This document shows positions 42,136 to 54,422 of a stretch of DNA of 64,000 nucleotides, piece by piece (positions within the stretch are counted from its first letter, which is position 1; each line of letters begins with the position of its first letter). Both the position numbers and the translations under genes were made by a program. This stretch comes from Akkermansia muciniphila (GTDB lineage Bacteria; Verrucomicrobiota; Verrucomicrobiia; Verrucomicrobiales; Akkermansiaceae): the NCBI GenBank assembly GCA_947624785.1, contig CANQLV010000003.1, positions 124,001 through 188,000 on the forward strand, written 5' to 3'. The notes beneath the pieces are model-generated. The model was given only the letters and a program-made list of their open reading frames with translations. It had not been told where the DNA came from and did no database searches.

Positions 42136-43104
42136 ATGGCATTCACGGCATCCCAAGCGTTCGACCTGCTCCGCACCGCCTTCTCCCGCAACCGGCTTCC
42201 GCATGCCCTGCTCATTGTAGGGGACGAGCACCAGGGAGCCTCCCGCCTGATTCTTCAATTGCTGGAGCTGATGAACGGCATCCGGGCAGAGCACCTGGAC
42301 GGCGTGCGGGACGAGTATTGCCGCCTGGTGCGCCCCAAGTCCAAGTCACGCCGCATCCTGCGGGACGACATCCGCGCGGTGGAACCCTTCCTCCAGCAGC
42401 GCGCGGCGGAGGGAAAATGGAAGATAGCCGTGTTCATGGATGCGGAGCGCATGAACGACGAGGCCGCCAACGCCTTCCTGAAAACCCTGGAGGAGCCGCC
42501 CAGCCAGTGCCTGCTCATTCTGTCCACCTCCCAGCCGGACCAGCTTCTCCAGACCATCATTTCCCGCTGTGTGCGCGTCAACCTGCTGCAATCTGCCGAG
42601 TTCAGGCTCACACCCATCCAGGAGGCCCTGCTGCCCCACTGGCTGGAGACCTGCGGCAATCTGAATAATGACCTGGCCGCGCTTGCCTTCCGCAGCAGAT
42701 TCATGGACGTCATGACGGAGGCCAAGGCCGCCATCACTAAAAACCTGAACCAGGCCCTGAAGGATGAAGCGAAGGAAGCCGCCCAGGGCACGGACACCTC
42801 CGACTGGGAGGCCCGCAACAAGGACGCGAACGCCGCCCAGATAGAGACGGAGTACCTGGAACAGCGCAACCAGGCCCTGGAACTGCTCATCAGCTGGTTC
42901 GGCCAGGCGGCCCTGATCGCCTCCGGCGCCCCGGAGGTCACGCCGATCCACCCGGAGGTGCGCACGCTGGCCGCGCAGATGCCCGTAAACGAATTGCTGA
43001 AGCGCATGGAAGCCCTCAACAGGCTCCGCGACGATTTGAATTTCAACATTCATGAAGCCCTGGCGCTGGACGTCCACCTGCTGGCCGCCGTCGGGTCTTC
43101 CTGA
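42136..43104 (+). CDS. DNA polymerase III delta-prime-like clamp-loader subunit
   Basis: A 322-residue protein with the AAA+ fold of delta-prime: [18 protein letters not shown] at the P-loop position, [29 protein letters not shown] and ISRCVRVN with the arginine-finger SRC motif. The P-loop lysine is replaced (GDEHQGAS), so it should not bind ATP productively, as expected of delta-prime. The zinc-binding Cys module found in many homologues is absent. A C-terminal helical region rich in Ala, Asp and Glu follows. It is divergent from hisI and lies upstream of the Sel1/ankyrin gene. Confidence 0.78.
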   Translation: MAFTASQAFDLLRTAFSRNRLPHALLIVGDEHQGASRLILQLLELMNGIRAEHLDGVRDEYCRLVRPKSKSRRILRDDIRAVEPFLQQRAAEGKWKIAVFMDAERMNDEAANAFLKTLEEPPSQCLLILSTSQPDQLLQTIISRCVRVNLLQSAEFRLTPIQEALLPHWLETCGNLNNDLAALAFRSRFMDVMTEAKAAITKNLNQALKDEAKEAAQGTDTSDWEARNKDANAAQIETEYLEQRNQALELLISWFGQAALIASGAPEVTPIHPEVRTLAAQMPVNELLKRMEALNRLRDDLNFNIHEALALDVHLLAAVGSS

Positions 43105-43135
43105 ATGGAGACTCCCTCACCCACCCTACTCCACT

Positions 43136-44227
43136 ATGACCTACTGCCCCTGCCTGCTGTTGTCAGCCGCCGTCTTCCTCGGCTGTTCGCCCGCCGTCCG
43201 CGCCGTCACCCCGGAAGAAGGGAGGCGCATCTACCTGGAAGCAAAGGAAGGGAATGCGGAATCCCAGTACCGTCTGGGCCTCTGTTTCCTGAAAGGAGAC
43301 GGCGTCAAGCGCAGTTCCTCCCAGGCCAAATTCTGGTTTTCCAAGGCGGCCAGGCAGGGGCACCGCACGGCGGAACGCTCCCTGCGCCTGATTCCCAAAA
43401 AGGCTCCCCTGCCCGTAGACCCCTCCGCCGACCGCGCCACCCGGGAGAAGAAGGGGCTGGAATTGTATGAATACCTGTACAAGCTGAAGGATTACAGGCC
43501 CGCGCGGGAAAGCACGACCACCTCCGTTACCATCAACGGCAAGAGGAGGTATGACAAGCTGCCGGAACAGGGAACGAAGCCGGACCTTTCCAAAGTCAGC
43601 GCCCTTATCCGCGCCGGGGCGGACGTGAATTACCAGGGGGAGGGCATCAGGGGGGATAATTCCTGCGCGCTGGCCCTGGCGCTGGACATGCAGTTTTTTG
43701 AATTGGCGGATCTCCTGATTGCCAACGGGGCGGACGTCAATCTGGAAATTGGCCGGTCTGACGAGTATAAAAACGCTTCTTCCTCCCTTCTTTCCAGGCA
43801 TTATTTCAATCCCAGGGCTCCGCAGGCAGCCTATCTGCTGGAGCACGGGGCGGACCCGGATTACGTGTGCAACGACGGCAAAACCCTGCTGATTTCCGCC
43901 GCCAGGTACGGGAATGAGGAGAGTGTCAGGTTCCTGCTGGAAAACGGTGCGGACCCCAATAAACCCAACGGCAAGCCGCGGCTAGGCCATTACAAGCCGG
44001 CCAATTCGGAAACGGCCCTTTGGGTGCTGGCGGATGCTTCCGGCCTTCAGGAAAATTCCATAAACGCCGCCGCCAAATTGTTGATTGAGCACAAGGCGGA
44101 CGTGAATTTCCGCGCCAGGGGCGGGGCCACTCCCCTGGACCGCGCCATCGCCACCGGAAAGAGCAGCCTGGCGCGCATCCTGAAAGAAGCGGGGGCCAAA
44201 ACCTCCAGGGAATTAGACGGCAAGTAA
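43136..44227 (+). CDS. Exported Sel1-repeat and ankyrin-repeat protein
   Basis: A 363-residue protein with a signal peptide possibly of lipoprotein type (LLLSAAVFLGC). A Sel1-like repeat (SQYRLGLCFLKGDGVKRSSSQAKFWFSKAARQGH) lies near residue 40. At least four ankyrin repeats follow: SALIRAGADVNYQGEG, LLIANGADVNLEIG, LLEHGADPDYVCNDGKTLLISAARYGNEESVRFLLENGADP, and LLIEHKADVNFRARGGATPLDRAIATG. Both repeat types mediate protein binding. It is 31 nt after the delta-prime-like gene and probably co-transcribed. Confidence 0.82.
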   Translation: MTYCPCLLLSAAVFLGCSPAVRAVTPEEGRRIYLEAKEGNAESQYRLGLCFLKGDGVKRSSSQAKFWFSKAARQGHRTAERSLRLIPKKAPLPVDPSADRATREKKGLELYEYLYKLKDYRPARESTTTSVTINGKRRYDKLPEQGTKPDLSKVSALIRAGADVNYQGEGIRGDNSCALALALDMQFFELADLLIANGADVNLEIGRSDEYKNASSSLLSRHYFNPRAPQAAYLLEHGADPDYVCNDGKTLLISAARYGNEESVRFLLENGADPNKPNGKPRLGHYKPANSETALWVLADASGLQENSINAAAKLLIEHKADVNFRARGGATPLDRAIATGKSSLARILKEAGAKTSRELDGK

Positions 44228-44238
44228 GGCGCGGAAGC

Positions 44239-44757
44239 TCAGCCTTTTTCCCCTCCCTGCCGGAGTCGGGAGAGGATGACTTCCTCATAGGCGCGGAATT
44301 TCTGCTCATACGTCAGCCGCGCCGCCGCCGGGCTGGTGGAGGGCATCTGGATGATGGCAGGGGTTTCCCGGAGGAATAGTTCCGGAAAATACCGTTTGAG
44401 GTATTTATGGGAGGCGGTGCCGTTGCAGCAGACGGTGCCGATGCCGGGGAAACATTCCAGCAGGGCGGCAATGTCATTGGGCTGTTCCTGGGAGATGTGC
44501 TGGTCCAGGCTGCCGGGCCTGACGCCTGAGGCCACCACGTCCCACAGCCCCACCCCGCCCCGGTTGAGCAGGGTCAGGCGTTCCTCATACGGCAAGGAGG
44601 GGTCAAAACCCAGCAGGGTCCCCATGATTTTCCAGAAGGCGTTGCGGGGATGGGCGTAATACTGGGCCTGCCGCAGGGATTCGTCCCCAGGCAGGGAGCC
44701 GAGCACCAGCACGGAGCATTCCGGCGTGACGGAAGGAGGGAAGGAGCATTTCTTCAC
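44239..44757 (-). CDS. DNA-deoxyinosine glycosylase (UDG superfamily, family 6-like)
   Basis: A 172-residue base-excision enzyme. The N-terminal VLGSLPGDESLRQAQYYAHPRNAFWKIMG matches the hypoxanthine-DNA glycosylase group, in which Gly-Ser-x-Pro-Gly and QYYAHPRNxFW are diagnostic. The C-terminal motif is IIQMPSTSPAAAR, with Ser-Thr-Ser-Pro in the DNA-contacting loop. Expected activity is removal of deaminated adenine. It is 12 nt from the convergent ankyrin gene and is preceded by an exported Cys-His protein. Confidence 0.82.
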   Translation of the reverse strand: MKKCSFPPSVTPECSVLVLGSLPGDESLRQAQYYAHPRNAFWKIMGTLLGFDPSLPYEERLTLLNRGGVGLWDVVASGVRPGSLDQHISQEQPNDIAALLECFPGIGTVCCNGTASHKYLKRYFPELFLRETPAIIQMPSTSPAAARLTYEQKFRAYEEVILSRLRQGGEKG

Positions 44758-44769
44758 GGCGGATGATGG

Positions 44770-45579
44770 TCAGGGGTTTTGCATGCCGGAGTACCTGCGC
44801 ACCTCCTTCATGCCCACCTCCTGCCGGAGCAGGGAGGAGAGCCACGGATGGCTTCCCACGGAAGGGGCCAGATTGAACCGTTCCGGCCTGGTGATGCGCG
44901 TGAAGATGACGCGCCTGATCCGGGATTTGGGCACCGTCTTGACTCCGTAGCCGTCCGGCATGTTGGAGGACCAGAAGGTGACCGTGTCCCCGCCGTCCTT
45001 CACCAGGACGGTCAGGTGGCCGGATTCCCGCCGCCCGATGTGGTCCGTCCAGAATATCTTCATGAAGTCTCCGGGACGGGCCTTCCGCCAGTCTTCAAAG
45101 TTGACGCCGGCTCCCAGCCTGTGCACCAGCACGGCCAGGCCGGGACCGTTGGCGTTCGCCCAGCCCCACGGCCCTTCCCCGTCATGCTGGCCCAGGCGGG
45201 GAATGAGGGCGAGCCACGCGCGCTCGGAAATAACGGGCTGCGGCTGGGCGGCGTCCCATAGTTGCAGGGATTTTAAAAGGAGAAGGTAGCAGGCGGAGGA
45301 ACAGAAGGAAGGGGTGGCCTTCCGGAGGAGGAAGACGGGGCGGCGCGTGCGGGGGTCCCAGCGGCAGGTTTTTTCCGCCAGGGCTTCCATGGCCTGCCTG
45401 TTGGTCTTGTAGCCGCCGCCGTTCCGGAATTGAGAAAGGCCGCTCCGCAGGGCCTGGTACCATGAGGCCGCACCCGGAGACCCGGCCTTTCCCCGTTCAG
45501 CAGAGGCGCGCTCCGCTGCCGGCGCGGCTGCGGGCCACAGCAGCCCGAGGCCGCAAATCAATATCAGGGCATTCCTCAT
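44770..45579 (-). CDS. Exported Cys-His hydrolase-like protein
   Basis: A 269-residue protein with a signal peptide (MRNALILICGLGLLWPAAAPAAA-type). SFCSSACYLLLLKSLQLW carries candidate nucleophile Cys93 or Cys97, ARPGDFMKIFWTDH precedes SGHLTVLV with His188, and PDGYGVKTVPKS follows. This order (Cys near a helix start, then a P-G-D loop and a His-strand) resembles NlpC/P60 or CHAP-type amidases that cut cell-wall peptides. The assignment is by pattern only. Confidence 0.62.
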   Translation of the reverse strand: MRNALILICGLGLLWPAAAPAAERASAERGKAGSPGAASWYQALRSGLSQFRNGGGYKTNRQAMEALAEKTCRWDPRTRRPVFLLRKATPSFCSSACYLLLLKSLQLWDAAQPQPVISERAWLALIPRLGQHDGEGPWGWANANGPGLAVLVHRLGAGVNFEDWRKARPGDFMKIFWTDHIGRRESGHLTVLVKDGGDTVTFWSSNMPDGYGVKTVPKSRIRRVIFTRITRPERFNLAPSVGSHPWLSSLLRQEVGMKEVRRYSGMQNP

Positions 45580-45835
45580 CCTTGCCCCACAGGGTATACG
45601 GGCAGCGGAAAATATCAAGGGCGGATTGCGCGCGCAGCGCTGTTCGGAAAGGGAAGAAGGCCATAGCCTTTTCCCCGGAATTCCTGTTGTTTTGTCTGGA
45701 CTTGTCGCGCAACGTCCCTTACTGTGCGTCAGGTCACGCGCCGGGTATGCGGAGCGGAGAGGCAACGCACCTTGGGCGGACCTTGTTTCCGGTATTTATT
45801 TTTAACCACCACGGACCACATAGAGGCATCATACC

Positions 45836-49030
<3,195 letters not shown>

Positions 49031-49058
49031 ACGCGGATGGCTCCAGCCATTTAAAAGG

Positions 49059-49098
49059 AATGCCCCGCATGCGTCTCCCGCATGCGGGGCATTTAATT
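49059..49098. terminator. Bidirectional terminator after carB
   Basis: AATGCCCCGCATGCG (49059-49073) and CGCATGCGGGGCATT (49079-49093) form a 15-bp perfect stem with a 5-nt loop, followed by TAATT. It can also stop the convergent phosphatase transcript. Confidence 0.88.
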
Positions 49099-49179
49099 AT
49101 CCGTCCGGGCCGGAGGAGGGATGTGAAATTCAACCAGCGCCTGTTTCCGGACCCTTTTCAGCACACCCCCTCCAGAAAA

Positions 49180-49959
49180 TCACGCTTCCGCTATTTCCGC
49201 ACAGATCAGCGTGGCGTTATCCTGGTTGGGCGCACTGTCACGGTTGATGCCTTCCAGCACGGAACGCACCAATTCCTCCGCGGACAGCATGGACAAATAC
49301 CGCATTCCCGCCGGGCCCAGGGAATCCAGATAAGGCCCCACCCCGTCGCTGGCGACCAGAAGACGGTCTCCGGGAAGCAGGGGGAAGCACTCTTCCCGCA
49401 GATCCACCAAAGGCACTTCCCTTCCCATCAGGGCGGAGGTCAGGGAATGGCGGGAAGGATGGTTCAAGGCCTCCTCCCGGCTGATGGAGCCTTCATCCGC
49501 CATGCGTTCCAGCTCCGCGGAATACTGGTGCAGGTCATTAAGCAGAAACATTTTCTCCTCCCGGATGAGCAGCAGAAGGGAATCCCCCACGCTGACCCAG
49601 CGCAGCCCTTCCAGCCCTATCCAGGCCGCTACCAGCGTCGTGCCCATTTCATCTTCCTTCCCCCTCTTCTTCCGGACCGTACGCACCTGTTCATTGGCGG
49701 CGGTCACTGCGGCTTTCATCCTCTTGCCGGGAGACCGGTTTTCCCGCTCAAACGCCTGGGAAAAACCTTCTACAGCCGCGCGGCTGGCCAGCTCCCCTCC
49801 GGTATAGCCCCCCATGCCGTCCGCCAGGACCAGCACCAGGGCGTCCTCCCCGGCCAGGATGGAAAAGGAATCCTGCTGATTGCTGCGGGCGCCCAGAATC
49901 TGGTCCCCATGCAATCCGGAAACCAGAAAAGGTTCTTGGGAAAAAGGCTGCTGCGTCAT
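49180..49959 (-). CDS. PP2C-family Ser/Thr protein phosphatase
   Basis: A 259-residue soluble phosphatase. The metal-binding motifs NQQDSF, LVLADGMGGYTGGE, GTTLVAAWI, VSVGDSLLLLI and ASDGV plus the final NQDNATLI are all in order, so catalytic Asp residues are intact. Such enzymes reverse PknB-type kinase signals; a kinase candidate is at 19128-21716. Monocistronic, facing carB's terminator. Confidence 0.9.
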   Translation of the reverse strand: MTQQPFSQEPFLVSGLHGDQILGARSNQQDSFSILAGEDALVLVLADGMGGYTGGELASRAAVEGFSQAFERENRSPGKRMKAAVTAANEQVRTVRKKRGKEDEMGTTLVAAWIGLEGLRWVSVGDSLLLLIREEKMFLLNDLHQYSAELERMADEGSISREEALNHPSRHSLTSALMGREVPLVDLREECFPLLPGDRLLVASDGVGPYLDSLGPAGMRYLSMLSAEELVRSVLEGINRDSAPNQDNATLICAEIAEA

Positions 49960-50289
49960 TGCGGTGAATTATTATAGCACGGCAGGCCCACCGGGATAAA
50001 GCAAGAATACGTGAGAGAAGAAGCCGTGCCTGCATCCCGGGATGATTTTTTCCGGAGTCGGAAAAGCAGATATCCATGGGGGCCGTAGAAATCCGGACGG
50101 CACGTGTCCGGAAGAAACATGCAGACCCGGAATTGTGCGTGGAAAAACAATCGTTGAATGCCGTAGGCCGCCAACCCGCCGGAACATCTCGCAAGGGTTC
50201 GTTTTCTTTTCAAGAATAAAGCAGGAAGCTCTTTTATACTGGCGGCAGGGGAAGATCTTTCCCTTCTTAAAAAAGAGTGGACTCTTGAC

Positions 50290-50379
50290 GTGAACAAAAC
50301 CAGCTGTATTCCCACCATTATTGTTATTCCGGCAATCATCGCCGTTCTTGCCGCCATCATCTTTCAATCCATGAACTGA
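50290..50379 (+). CDS. Candidate 29-residue single-helix membrane peptide
   Basis: A GTG-initiated frame encodes MNKTSCIPTIIVIPAI-AVLAAIIFQSMN-like sequence, a basic and polar N-terminus followed by one strongly hydrophobic helix, like a small membrane protein or type I toxin-like peptide. A T-rich weak hairpin overlaps and follows the stop. No homologue is recognised and the start codon is not ATG, so this is tentative. Confidence 0.35.
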   Translation: MNKTSCIPTIIVIPAIIAVLAAIIFQSMN

Positions 50380-50397
50380 AAGAAGGCTTTCTTTTTT
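50378..50397 (+). terminator. Weak terminator after the small membrane peptide
   Basis: GAAAG (50378-50382), loop AAGG, CTTTC (50387-50391), then six T residues. The stem is short. Confidence 0.45.
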
Positions 50398-50552
50398 CAT
50401 TGCCGGACATTTCCGGGATATTCCGGCAGAAGGTTTTTTGCGGTTCCGGGCTTCTGCCGGAAGAACATCGCACTGGCCGGAGGCCAGGGAAACAACCGGC
50501 AACGGAACGCGTGAACATCCTTTTCCGAATGCAGTGGATGAACGGCGCGTCT

Positions 50553-51302
50553 TCAGCAGTTCCCCAAATACACCACGGTTTCATTCGGAACCGTAACACG
50601 GCCTTCCGTCTCAAACCGGTCAAACAACCCGTTGAGGGCGTCCAGCCAGGGAGAATGGTCCTCATCCTTCTCCGTCAGGGCATAGGACGTGGACATCATG
50701 CGGCGGAGATACTGCTCCCGCGTATAGGACAAATCATTCGGAAAGCGGAATACCCGGAAGCGGTGGCCGAAAAACTCGCCGATGCTGTCCGTCAAGTCGG
50801 CCAGGCCGCCGCTGAAGCCATAAAAACGCGGGCAGTAAAGACGATGGACGCCCCCTTCCTCCCGTACAATGGGGCTGTCTTCCACCCTGGAATTCCAGAT
50901 GAGGGCTACCCTGCCTTCCGCTGCCAGAATGCGGCGGCATTCCCGCTTGAACGCGGCGGCGTCAAACCAGTGAAACGCCTGCGCCGCCGTCACCAGGTCC
51001 ACCGAAGCTCCGGGTAGCAATGTATGTTCCGCGGTGCCCGGTACGGAATGAAAACGGGGGAAACCATCCAGCATCTTCTCCGCCTCCCTCCGCATGTCAT
51101 CGTTGGGCTCAACGCCGTACACGGTCCAGCCGCGCTCCAGCATGGCGCGGGACAGGATGCCCGTTCCGGAACCTGCATCCGCCATTCGGGGATTCTCCCG
51201 GCGGGTTTCCCGCGTCAGAAGCTCAACAACGGCGGCGGGATAACCGGGCCTGCCCTGAACGTAGGCTCCGGCTTTTCCGGTAAATCGGTCAGTATTATTC
51301 AT
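50553..51302 (-). CDS. Class I SAM-dependent methyltransferase
   Basis: A 249-residue methyltransferase of the Methyltransf_11 type: RFTGKAGAYVQGRPGYP at the N-terminus, motif I ADAGSGTGILSRAM, GVEPNDDM (motif II acidic residue), GTAEHTLLPGASVDLVTAAQAFHWFD and a later SAM-fold strand region. The sequence around AFHWFD resembles tellurite/trans-aconitate-type enzymes, but the substrate is unknown. Monocistronic. Confidence 0.8.
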   Translation of the reverse strand: MNNTDRFTGKAGAYVQGRPGYPAAVVELLTRETRRENPRMADAGSGTGILSRAMLERGWTVYGVEPNDDMRREAEKMLDGFPRFHSVPGTAEHTLLPGASVDLVTAAQAFHWFDAAAFKRECRRILAAEGRVALIWNSRVEDSPIVREEGGVHRLYCPRFYGFSGGLADLTDSIGEFFGHRFRVFRFPNDLSYTREQYLRRMMSTSYALTEKDEDHSPWLDALNGLFDRFETEGRVTVPNETVVYLGNC

Positions 51303-51631
51303 CGGCTTTGTGGCATGGTTTACTCCTTTTCTCCCGTCTTTCCAGCCTCAATGCTGTTCCCGGAGCGTGAAAAGCCGCCGCACCGCGGGATTTCAGGAAA
51401 AAAGCACAAGGGCCGCTTCCTCCGTCCGTCCCGTTGAAGGCAGCCGGGGGAAGATATTTCCCTCCCGGTCCTTCATCCTCCCGGCAGACGGGCGGGATGC
51501 AGTCCCCACTGATGGCTTTACAAGTCTTTCACGAGCTTTTAGTATCCGGACAGGCCCGCTTCTCCCGGATTGCGTCCTGATTACGGGAAAAACGAACATC
51601 TGCGGGCTCCATTTTCCAGACTGCGCCGCCC
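51303..51631. other. Gene-free divergent intergenic region
   Basis: About 330 bp between the methyltransferase and nadE starts. Small frames are present, but none has a recognisable domain or export signal. No clear promoter or RNA structure is seen. Confidence 0.45.
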
Positions 51632-53563
51632 ATGTTCGGATACTACAGACTTGCCTCCGCCGTTCCCCAGCTCCGCGTGGCTGACGTGGACCATAACGTC
51701 GACCAGCTCATGGCCGGATTCCGGAAGGCTGCGGAACAGAAGGCTGCCGCCGTCGTCTTTCCGGAGCTGAGCATCACGGGCTACTCCTGCGGAGACCTAT
51801 TCTTCCAGCCGCGCCTGCGGGAGGCGGCCCTGGACGGACTGCGCCGCTTTGCGGAAGCCACGGAAGGCTCAGGCACCATTGCCGTGGTGGGCCTGCCCTT
51901 CCTGCATGAAGACGCCCTGTATAACACGGCGGCAGTCGTCCAGTCCGGCCGCGTGCTGGCGCTGGTACCCAAAACCGTGCTCCCCAACTACCGGGAATTC
52001 TACGAAAAACGGCAGTTCACCTCCGGCCGGGAGCTGGGGACTGGAACAAGGGAAGCCACCGTCAACGGGGCACGCATTCCGTTCGGAACGGAAATCGTCT
52101 TTCACGACGCCTCCTCCTTCAGCTTCAGCGTGGAAATATGCGAAGACCTGTGGAGCGTCATCCCCCCCAGCTCCAGACTGGCCCTTCAGGGAGCCAGGGC
52201 CATATTCAACCCCTCCGCTGGGACGGAACTCACAGGGAAGGCCGCGTACAGGAGGGAACTGGTCAAGCAGCAGAGCGGCAGATGCCTCTGCGCCTATGTC
52301 CTTTCCTCCGCAGGCGTGCATGAATCCACTACGGACACCGTATTCGGCGGCCATTCCCTCATTGCGGACAACGGCCGGCTGGCGGCGGAAGGCGAACGGT
52401 TCGGCAGGGAAAGCACCCTGATCCTTGCGGACGTGGATGTTGAACGGCTGGCGGCGGCGCGCCTTTCCGAAAGCTCCTTCAATGACAGCAAATCCCTTTC
52501 CCCTGCCGGAAATGCCCTTCATCTGACGCTGCCGGAGGAAGTTCCCGCCGCCCCCGGTCTGGAATACGCCTTTAATCCGGCGCGGCCCTTCCTGCCCTCC
52601 CCCGCACACCGCCCGGAACGGTGCGAAGAAATCATCGCCATCCAGACGGCGGGACTGGCTAAAAGAATGGAGCACACCCATGCCCGGCGTCTCGTCATCG
52701 GCATCTCCGGCGGTCTGGACTCCACGCTGGCCCTGCTCATTTGCGAGCGCGCCTGCCGGGCGCTGAAGCGCCCCGCCTCCGACATTCTGGCCGTCACGAT
52801 GCCGGGCTTCGGCACCACGGACAGAACCCATGGCAATGCCGTAACCATGTGCCGCCTTCTGGGCGCGGAGCTTCGGGAAATCCCCATTTCCGAATGCTGC
52901 CTCCGGCACTTCGGCGACATCGGGCACGATCCCGCCGAACGCACTACCACCTATGAAAACGTCCAGGCCCGCGAACGCACGCAAATCCTGATGGACCTGG
53001 CCAACAAAACCGGGGGGCTGGTCGTGGGAACCGGCGACCTGTCGGAAATCGCCCTGGGCTGGAGCACCTTCAACGGAGACCACATGTCCATGTACGCGGT
53101 CAACTGCTCCATTCCGAAGACGCTGATACGGTGCCTCATTGAACACATTGCCGGAGAATCGTCCCCGGAACTGGCCTCCACCCTCGCGGACATCAACAAT
53201 ACCCCCGTCAGTCCGGAGCTTCTGCCTCCGTCAGGCGACGGCTCCATTGAACAGCGTACGGAAGACGTGCTGGGGCCCTACGACCTGCATGACTTTTTCC
53301 TCTTCCATTTCATCAAATACGGAGCAGAGCCGGACAAAATCCTGTATCTGGCGGAACATGCCTTCCGCGGCGAATTCCAGCCGGACTTCATCCGCCGCTG
53401 CCTGGGCATCTTCATCCGCCGCTTCTTCTGCCAGCAATTCAAGCGCAGCTGCATGCCGGACGGCCCCAAGGTGGGCACCATTGCCCTTTCCCCGCGAGGA
53501 GACTGGCGCATGCCTTCCGACGCCTGCGGAACGGTGTGGGAAAAAGATATTTCCCACCGTTGA
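51632..53563 (+). CDS. nadE: Glutamine-dependent NAD+ synthetase
   Basis: A 643-residue bifunctional enzyme making NAD+ from nicotinic-acid adenine dinucleotide. The N-terminal nitrilase-type glutaminase has Glu45 (VVFPELSITGYS), a Lys (LVPKTVLPNYREFYEKRQF) and Cys (SVEICEDLWS) triad. The C-terminal synthetase has the ATP-pyrophosphatase loop SGGLDSTLAL, NVQARERTQILMDLAN and GDLSEIALGW. Both halves are complete, so glutamine can serve as nitrogen source. Confidence 0.94.
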   Translation: MFGYYRLASAVPQLRVADVDHNVDQLMAGFRKAAEQKAAAVVFPELSITGYSCGDLFFQPRLREAALDGLRRFAEATEGSGTIAVVGLPFLHEDALYNTAAVVQSGRVLALVPKTVLPNYREFYEKRQFTSGRELGTGTREATVNGARIPFGTEIVFHDASSFSFSVEICEDLWSVIPPSSRLALQGARAIFNPSAGTELTGKAAYRRELVKQQSGRCLCAYVLSSAGVHESTTDTVFGGHSLIADNGRLAAEGERFGRESTLILADVDVERLAAARLSESSFNDSKSLSPAGNALHLTLPEEVPAAPGLEYAFNPARPFLPSPAHRPERCEEIIAIQTAGLAKRMEHTHARRLVIGISGGLDSTLALLICERACRALKRPASDILAVTMPGFGTTDRTHGNAVTMCRLLGAELREIPISECCLRHFGDIGHDPAERTTTYENVQARERTQILMDLANKTGGLVVGTGDLSEIALGWSTFNGDHMSMYAVNCSIPKTLIRCLIEHIAGESSPELASTLADINNTPVSPELLPPSGDGSIEQRTEDVLGPYDLHDFFLFHFIKYGAEPDKILYLAEHAFRGEFQPDFIRRCLGIFIRRFFCQQFKRSCMPDGPKVGTIALSPRGDWRMPSDACGTVWEKDISHR

Positions 53564-53631
53564 CCCCTTCCGGAGGGCTGCTGCACGCCGACCTTCTCCG
53601 GCGCCAGGCATGAATGGCCCTGCAGGGAAAC

Positions 53632-53967
53632 TCAATGCCCGGGGGCCAGCTTCAACCCGATGATGCCTATCAGCAGGAAGGTGGCCGCCAGCATGCGCCA
53701 GGCATTGGAGGAATCCCCGAACCACAGGATGCCCACCAGAAACGTTCCCAGCGCGCCGATGCCCGTCCACACCGCATAAGCGGTGCCGATGGGAATGCTG
53801 CGCTGGGCCAGCCACAGGAGAAAACCGCTCAGGGCCATGCTGAGAACGGAACAGGCGATGCAGGCGGCAAATCTGCCGGAACCCGTGCCGGGCGCCTGGG
53901 AAAGCTTGAAACCCAGAGGCCATCCGATCTCGCAGAGACCGGCCAACACCAGATAAATCCAGGACAT
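53632..53967 (-). CDS. SMR-family transporter (SugE/Gdx-like)
   Basis: A 111-residue protein with four membrane helices. MSWIYLVLAGLCEIGWPLGFK carries the conserved Glu13 that couples proton antiport, and GTAYAVWTGIGALGTFLVGILWFGD follows. The W-x-Y-L-x-x-A-G-x-x-E start is the SugE/Gdx type, which exports guanidinium; other SMR members export quaternary amines. No guanidine riboswitch is recognised upstream. The start at 53967 gives the family length; a longer in-frame start at 54114 is not favoured. Confidence 0.84.
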   Translation of the reverse strand: MSWIYLVLAGLCEIGWPLGFKLSQAPGTGSGRFAACIACSVLSMALSGFLLWLAQRSIPIGTAYAVWTGIGALGTFLVGILWFGDSSNAWRMLAATFLLIGIIGLKLAPGH

Positions 53968-54117
53968 ATATTGAAACGGGGAATCATCTTCCGTTCGCCG
54001 GCCTTCCCGAATGGGAAGAGCTCCAAGGGCAACGGATGCCTTGCAGGGTACCTGCGCCCGCCCCGGAATCAAGCAGACAAACCATCCGCACCTTGTCATA
54101 CCGGAAAATTCCAAAGC

Positions 54118-54141
54118 AAAAAATCCGGCTCCTCTGCCGGA
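54118..54141 (-). terminator. Terminator downstream of the sialidase gene
   Basis: On the minus strand TCCGGC and GCCGGA form a 6-bp stem with a 6-nt loop, followed by six T residues. It is about 280 nt after the sialidase stop and just upstream of the SMR gene. Confidence 0.6.
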
Positions 54142-54422
54142 AACCGGAAAATTTGCGTGCCCCTCAATTCATTGTTATAAGAGGTCTTTAATAATAACCG
54201 GCTTTCCGCCCCTTTTCTCCGGTTTCTGATACCTAGCACCCCTATCAATGATGCATAGGCTCGACCCCGTACGGGTGTCCTCGTACCATTTCAGGAGAAA
54301 CTTCTGCTGGCTGGAATGGCCTTTGGCATTAACCAATGACTTGAGCTACTATGGAGAAAGCCTGGACCGCCCGGAACAGCACGCAGAAGGGGAGGATGAA
54401 GGAACCATCCTCCCCATAAATC

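Larger units (their letters stand above)
49960..50552. other. Long intergenic region with one possible small gene
   Basis: About 590 bp between the PP2C and methyltransferase genes. Apart from the small GTG frame and its weak terminator, I see no supported gene, tRNA or repeat. Longer frames on the minus strand have unlikely composition. Confidence 0.4.

Noticed and set aside
51869..53146. A 425-codon frame antisense to nadE
   Set aside because: NadE is complete with all catalytic residues; the antisense frame has low-complexity Gly/Arg/Gln composition and no start signals.
53968..54114. Guanidine riboswitch upstream of the SugE/Gdx-like gene
   Set aside because: I looked for the conserved ykkC, mini-ykkC and guanidine-III core motifs on the minus strand and did not recognise any. 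Only a short simple hairpin is present.
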